A DNA stretch of 64,000 nt, from assembly GCF_001610895.1 (NCBI RefSeq), contig NZ_CP011273.1:2294001-2358000 (forward strand), in the 5' to 3' direction. The DNA comes from Planctomyces sp. SH-PL62. Its GTDB lineage: Bacteria; Planctomycetota; Planctomycetia; Isosphaerales; Isosphaeraceae. How positions within the stretch are numbered: position 1 is the stretch's first letter; every line of letters starts with the position of its first letter. This document shows, piece by piece, positions 61,208 to 64,000 of the stretch. Under the pieces are notes generated by a model, which was not told where the DNA came from, searched no databases, and saw nothing but the letters and a program-made list of their open reading frames with translations. The position numbers and the translations under genes were made by a program.

Positions 61208-64000
61208 ATGGGGCAGGTCTCGAACGAGAACGGCAGGACGCCGCGAGGCGGCCGAATTGGGCTCGCGAGGCTGGTCCTGGCGCTCCTGGCGGCCTTCCTG
61301 GGGGGCGCGGCCTACGGCCAGGACTCGCCGGCCTCGGCTCCGGCCCCGCCGGCGCGAATGCCCGAGGCGCTTCGGTTCGCGCACGGCCTGTTCCGCCAGC
61401 GCAAGTTCGACATGGCGGCCGAGGAGTACGCGAAGTTCCTGGAGACGGACCCCGGCCCGCCCCACGGCGACGACGCCCGGTTCGGGCTCGCCAGCGCCCG
61501 ACTGCTCCAGGGCCTCTACCAGGAGTCCCGCGCCGCCTTCCAGGAATTCATCCGCCGCGCCCCGGAACATCCCCGGGCGCGGACGGCCTGGTATCGCCTG
61601 GGGGAACTGTCGTACATGCTCGGCGACCTCCCCGCGGCCCGCGAGGCCCTGGAGCGATTCACGGCCGACCCCGCCGACCATCCCAACCTGGAGACCGCCT
61701 GGACCTACCTGGGCGACGTCCGATCGGCCCTGGACGACCCCGCCGGCGCCCGCGCGGCCTACGAACGATCGCTCAAGGCGTTCCCGGACGCGAGGCTCGC
61801 GGATCGGGCCCGTTACGGCCTCGGCCGCGCGCTGGCCGCGATGGGCGAGACCCAGCCGGCGCTCGACGTGCTGGAGGACCTGATCCGCCGCGAGCCCCCC
61901 GAGTGGGTGGACAAGGCGCGGCTCCAGGTGGGCCGGATCGAGCTGGCCGCCGGCCGCTTCGACGCCGCCGAGAAGTCGCTGGCGAAGGTCGCCGGGCCGG
62001 GGCCGCTCCAGGCCGAGGCCCGGCTCCGCCGCGCGCAGGCCCTGATGCGACTGGAACGGCTCGACGAGGCCGCCGACCTGCTGCGCCCGCTGGCCGCCGA
62101 TCCGGCCGAACCGGCGTCGCTCGAAGCCAGCCTGGACGCGGCCCACGTCGACCTCCGTCGCGGCCGGGCCGAGGACGCGCTGAAGGTCCTGGACGCGGCC
62201 ATCCCTCGCGCCGGCGAATCGCCGCTGGCGCCGGCCTTGCTCTACCGATCGGCCGAGGCCCTCCGCTCGCTGGGGCGGATCCCCGAGGCCCGCGAAGGGT
62301 TCCTCAAGGCCGCCGAAGCCGCCCCGACCGCCTCCTGGGCCGACGACGCCCGGCTCGAAGCCGTGCGCCTGGCCCACCAGGCGGGCGACCACGACGCGGC
62401 CCAGAAGCTCGCCGAGGACTTCGCCGCGAAGTTCCCCGACAGCAAGCTCCTCCCCGACGCCCTCCTGATCGAGGCCCGATCGGCGACCGCCGCCAAACGG
62501 CCCGAGGCCGCCGTCGCCGCGCTGGAGAAACTCATCGGCGACGGCTCGAAGCCGGTCGAGGCCGCGCCCGAGATCCTCGACGCCGCGCGCTACGAGCTGG
62601 CCCTGGCCTACCGCGCCGTCGGCAAGCCCGAGCGGGCCGAGGCGATCCTCGCCACGCTGGCGAAGTCCGGCGGGAAGGGGGCTTCGGCCGACGCGGCGTT
62701 CCTGCTGGGCCAGGCCCACCTGGAAGCGGGCCGGTTCGCCGAGGCCGCCGCCGCCTTCGAGAACTCGCTCGAAGCCGCGCCCGACGGCCAGGTCGCCGAC
62801 TACGCCCTCGCGTATGAGGCCGCCGCCTACCTCGGGCTCGACCGTCGCGACGACGCCGTCGCGGCCATCGGCCGGCTGTCGGAACGATTCCCCAGGAGCC
62901 TCGCGCTCCCCCCGGCGCGGCTGCGGGTGGCCGAGGCGCTCGCCAAGGCCGGCGAGCTGCCGAAGGCCGTCGAACAGTTCCGCCCCCTGGTCGAGTCGGC
63001 CGAATCCGTCCCGGCCGACCTCAAGGAGCGGGCCGAACTCGGGCTGGCCCGCGCCCAGGCGAAGCAAGGAGACGCGGAAGCCGCGACGAAGACCTTCGAC
63101 GCGATCCTCGCGAAAACGACCGACGAGGCCCGAGCCGCCGCGCTCGGCCTCGAACGCGCCGGGGTCCTGGAGACGACGGGCAAGCCGGACGAGGCGATCG
63201 CGGCGTATGAGGCGGTCGAGGCCCGCGCGCCGAAGCTCGACGCGGCCCTGCACGCCGCGCTGGCGCGGGCTCGGCTGCTGGCGAAGGATCACCCCCAGCA
63301 GGCGGCCGATCTCCTGGGCAAGCTCCTGGAAGGAGAAGAGGCCCGCGCCCGGCTCAAGGCGATCGGCCAGCCGATCGACGCCCTGATCGCCGACCGGGGG
63401 TGGGACCTGATCGACGCGGGGAAGATCGACGAGGCCGACGAGGCGTTCGCGGAGTTGCTGCGCGACTTCCCCGACGGCCCGTACGGGGCCGACGCCCGCT
63501 TCAACCTCGCCGAATCGGCCAACGAGCGCAAGGACTTCGCCGAGGTCGTCCGGCTGCTGGCGCCGCTCCTCGAACCCGGATCGCCCGACGCCCCCAGGCT
63601 CCCCGAACGGCTCGCGCCCGACGTCCTCTACCGCCTGGGCCGCACCCGCATCGAACGCGGCGAGTGGGCCGAGGCCGCCGCGACGCTCGACCGCCTGATC
63701 GCCGAGGCCCCCGCGAGCCCCCGAATCCGCGAGGCCCGCTTCCTCCGCGCCGAGGCCGCGCTGCGGCAGGACCAGTTCGAGGCCGCCGAGAAGGCCCTCG
63801 CCGAGCTGATCGCCGCGCCGGCCTCGCCCGACGACCCGCCCGACCTGGTTCGGCTCGCCCGCGAACGTCGAGTGCAGTGCCTGCTCGGCCTGAAGCGATG
63901 GCAGGACGCGCTCGACGAGGCCGACGCCCTGAAGGGGACGATCGCCGAGCCCGCCGCGAAGGACCCGGTCGAGTTCGCCCGCGGTCGGGCCTTGCTCGGC
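61208..64000 (+). CDS. Large secreted TPR-repeat protein (partial, runs off the window)
   Basis: 931 residues visible, no stop before the window end. ATG 61208 follows AGGGAAGGGG; the N-terminus (RIGLARLVLALLAAFLGGAAYGQ) is a signal peptide. The rest is continuous tetratricopeptide repeats: EALRFAHGLFRQRKFDMAAE, TAWYRLGELSYMLGDLPAAR, AWTYLGDVRSALDDPAGARA and many more to the edge, more than fifteen units. It resembles outer-membrane or surface TPR scaffolds such as YbgF/BamD-like repeat proteins, but is much longer. No frameshift is seen in the visible part. Confidence 0.88.
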   Translation, partial: MGQVSNENGRTPRGGRIGLARLVLALLAAFLGGAAYGQDSPASAPAPPARMPEALRFAHGLFRQRKFDMAAEEYAKFLETDPGPPHGDDARFGLASARLLQGLYQESRAAFQEFIRRAPEHPRARTAWYRLGELSYMLGDLPAAREALERFTADPADHPNLETAWTYLGDVRSALDDPAGARAAYERSLKAFPDARLADRARYGLGRALAAMGETQPALDVLEDLIRREPPEWVDKARLQVGRIELAAGRFDAAEKSLAKVAGPGPLQAEARLRRAQALMRLERLDEAADLLRPLAADPAEPASLEASLDAAHVDLRRGRAEDALKVLDAAIPRAGESPLAPALLYRSAEALRSLGRIPEAREGFLKAAEAAPTASWADDARLEAVRLAHQAGDHDAAQKLAEDFAAKFPDSKLLPDALLIEARSATAAKRPEAAVAALEKLIGDGSKPVEAAPEILDAARYELALAYRAVGKPERAEAILATLAKSGGKGASADAAFLLGQAHLEAGRFAEAAAAFENSLEAAPDGQVADYALAYEAAAYLGLDRRDDAVAAIGRLSERFPRSLALPPARLRVAEALAKAGELPKAVEQFRPLVESAESVPADLKERAELGLARAQAKQGDAEAATKTFDAILAKTTDEARAAALGLERAGVLETTGKPDEAIAAYEAVEARAPKLDAALHAALARARLLAKDHPQQAADLLGKLLEGEEARARLKAIGQPIDALIADRGWDLIDAGKIDEADEAFAELLRDFPDGPYGADARFNLAESANERKDFAEVVRLLAPLLEPGSPDAPRLPERLAPDVLYRLGRTRIERGEWAEAAATLDRLIAEAPASPRIREARFLRAEAALRQDQFEAAEKALAELIAAPASPDDPPDLVRLARERRVQCLLGLKRWQDALDEADALKGTIAEPAAKDPVEFARGRALLG

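Overview
The window is a 64 kb stretch of very GC-rich bacterial chromosome. It most likely comes from a planctomycete of the Isosphaera/Singulisphaera/Paludisphaera kind. This is an inference from gene content: two DUF1559 pilin-like proteins with near-identical N-termini, a sulfatase, large secreted proteins with LEP-type N-terminal signatures, serine/threonine kinases carrying extra C-terminal domains, and an FHA-GAF-PP2C phosphatase. I see no tRNA, rRNA, CRISPR array, prophage or complete insertion sequence. Most long open frames antisense to real genes are GC-skew shadows and were left out.

Layout. 1-9.7 kb: the end of an ABC-2 type permease, a DUF1559 protein, a two-domain secreted alpha/beta hydrolase, a secreted TIM-barrel glycosidase-like protein, a trio of REP-like palindromes, a Tat-exported enolase-superfamily enzyme and a small hypothetical. 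9.7-16.8 kb: a DUF542 mini-protein, a DUF4239 membrane protein, a YjbR-DUF1963 fusion, a 700 bp gene-free stretch holding a long palindrome, and a same-strand group made of a TPR lipoprotein, a histidine-kinase-like protein, a BON-like protein and an ANTAR response regulator, then a MaoC hydratase. 16.9-24.2 kb is housekeeping: guaA, the tightly coupled obgE-coaX-proC set, rpmA (without rplU), queC. 24.2-34.1 kb: an HtrA-like protease, a large secreted protein, a divergent UvrA, RtcB, an EVE-VOC pair and an MnmE-like GTPase. 34.1-40 kb: a DUF1559 gene with a lipoprotein and a membrane protein, then two adjacent frameshifted genes (2-dehydropantoate 2-reductase and sulfatase). 40-61 kb: a gamma-carbonic-anhydrase-like beta-helix protein, a kinase fused to a beta-helix-like ectodomain, a secreted cyclophilin, HrpB, a zinc-ribbon membrane protein, a flavoprotein, the kinase/FHA-GAF-PP2C pair, a cyclase-fold secreted protein and a gene with nineteen 30-bp repeats. 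61.2 kb to the end: a large TPR protein that leaves the window.

How the genes work together. The strongest functional pairing is the serine/threonine kinase at 54.3-56.1 kb directly followed by the FHA-GAF-PP2C phosphatase at 52.5-54.3 kb, which could form a phosphorylation switch. The ANTAR regulator, BON protein and histidine-kinase-like protein may form a signalling unit, but the kinase has glycine where the phosphoacceptor histidine is expected. obgE, coaX and proC overlap by ATGA and should be translationally coupled.

Caution. Four genes need a one-base indel, each placed in or near a C/G homopolymer, to restore a continuous product (36.9-37.9, 38.0-39.3, 45.0-45.3 and 59.7-60.6 kb). 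Either the assembly has homopolymer errors or this region is decaying.
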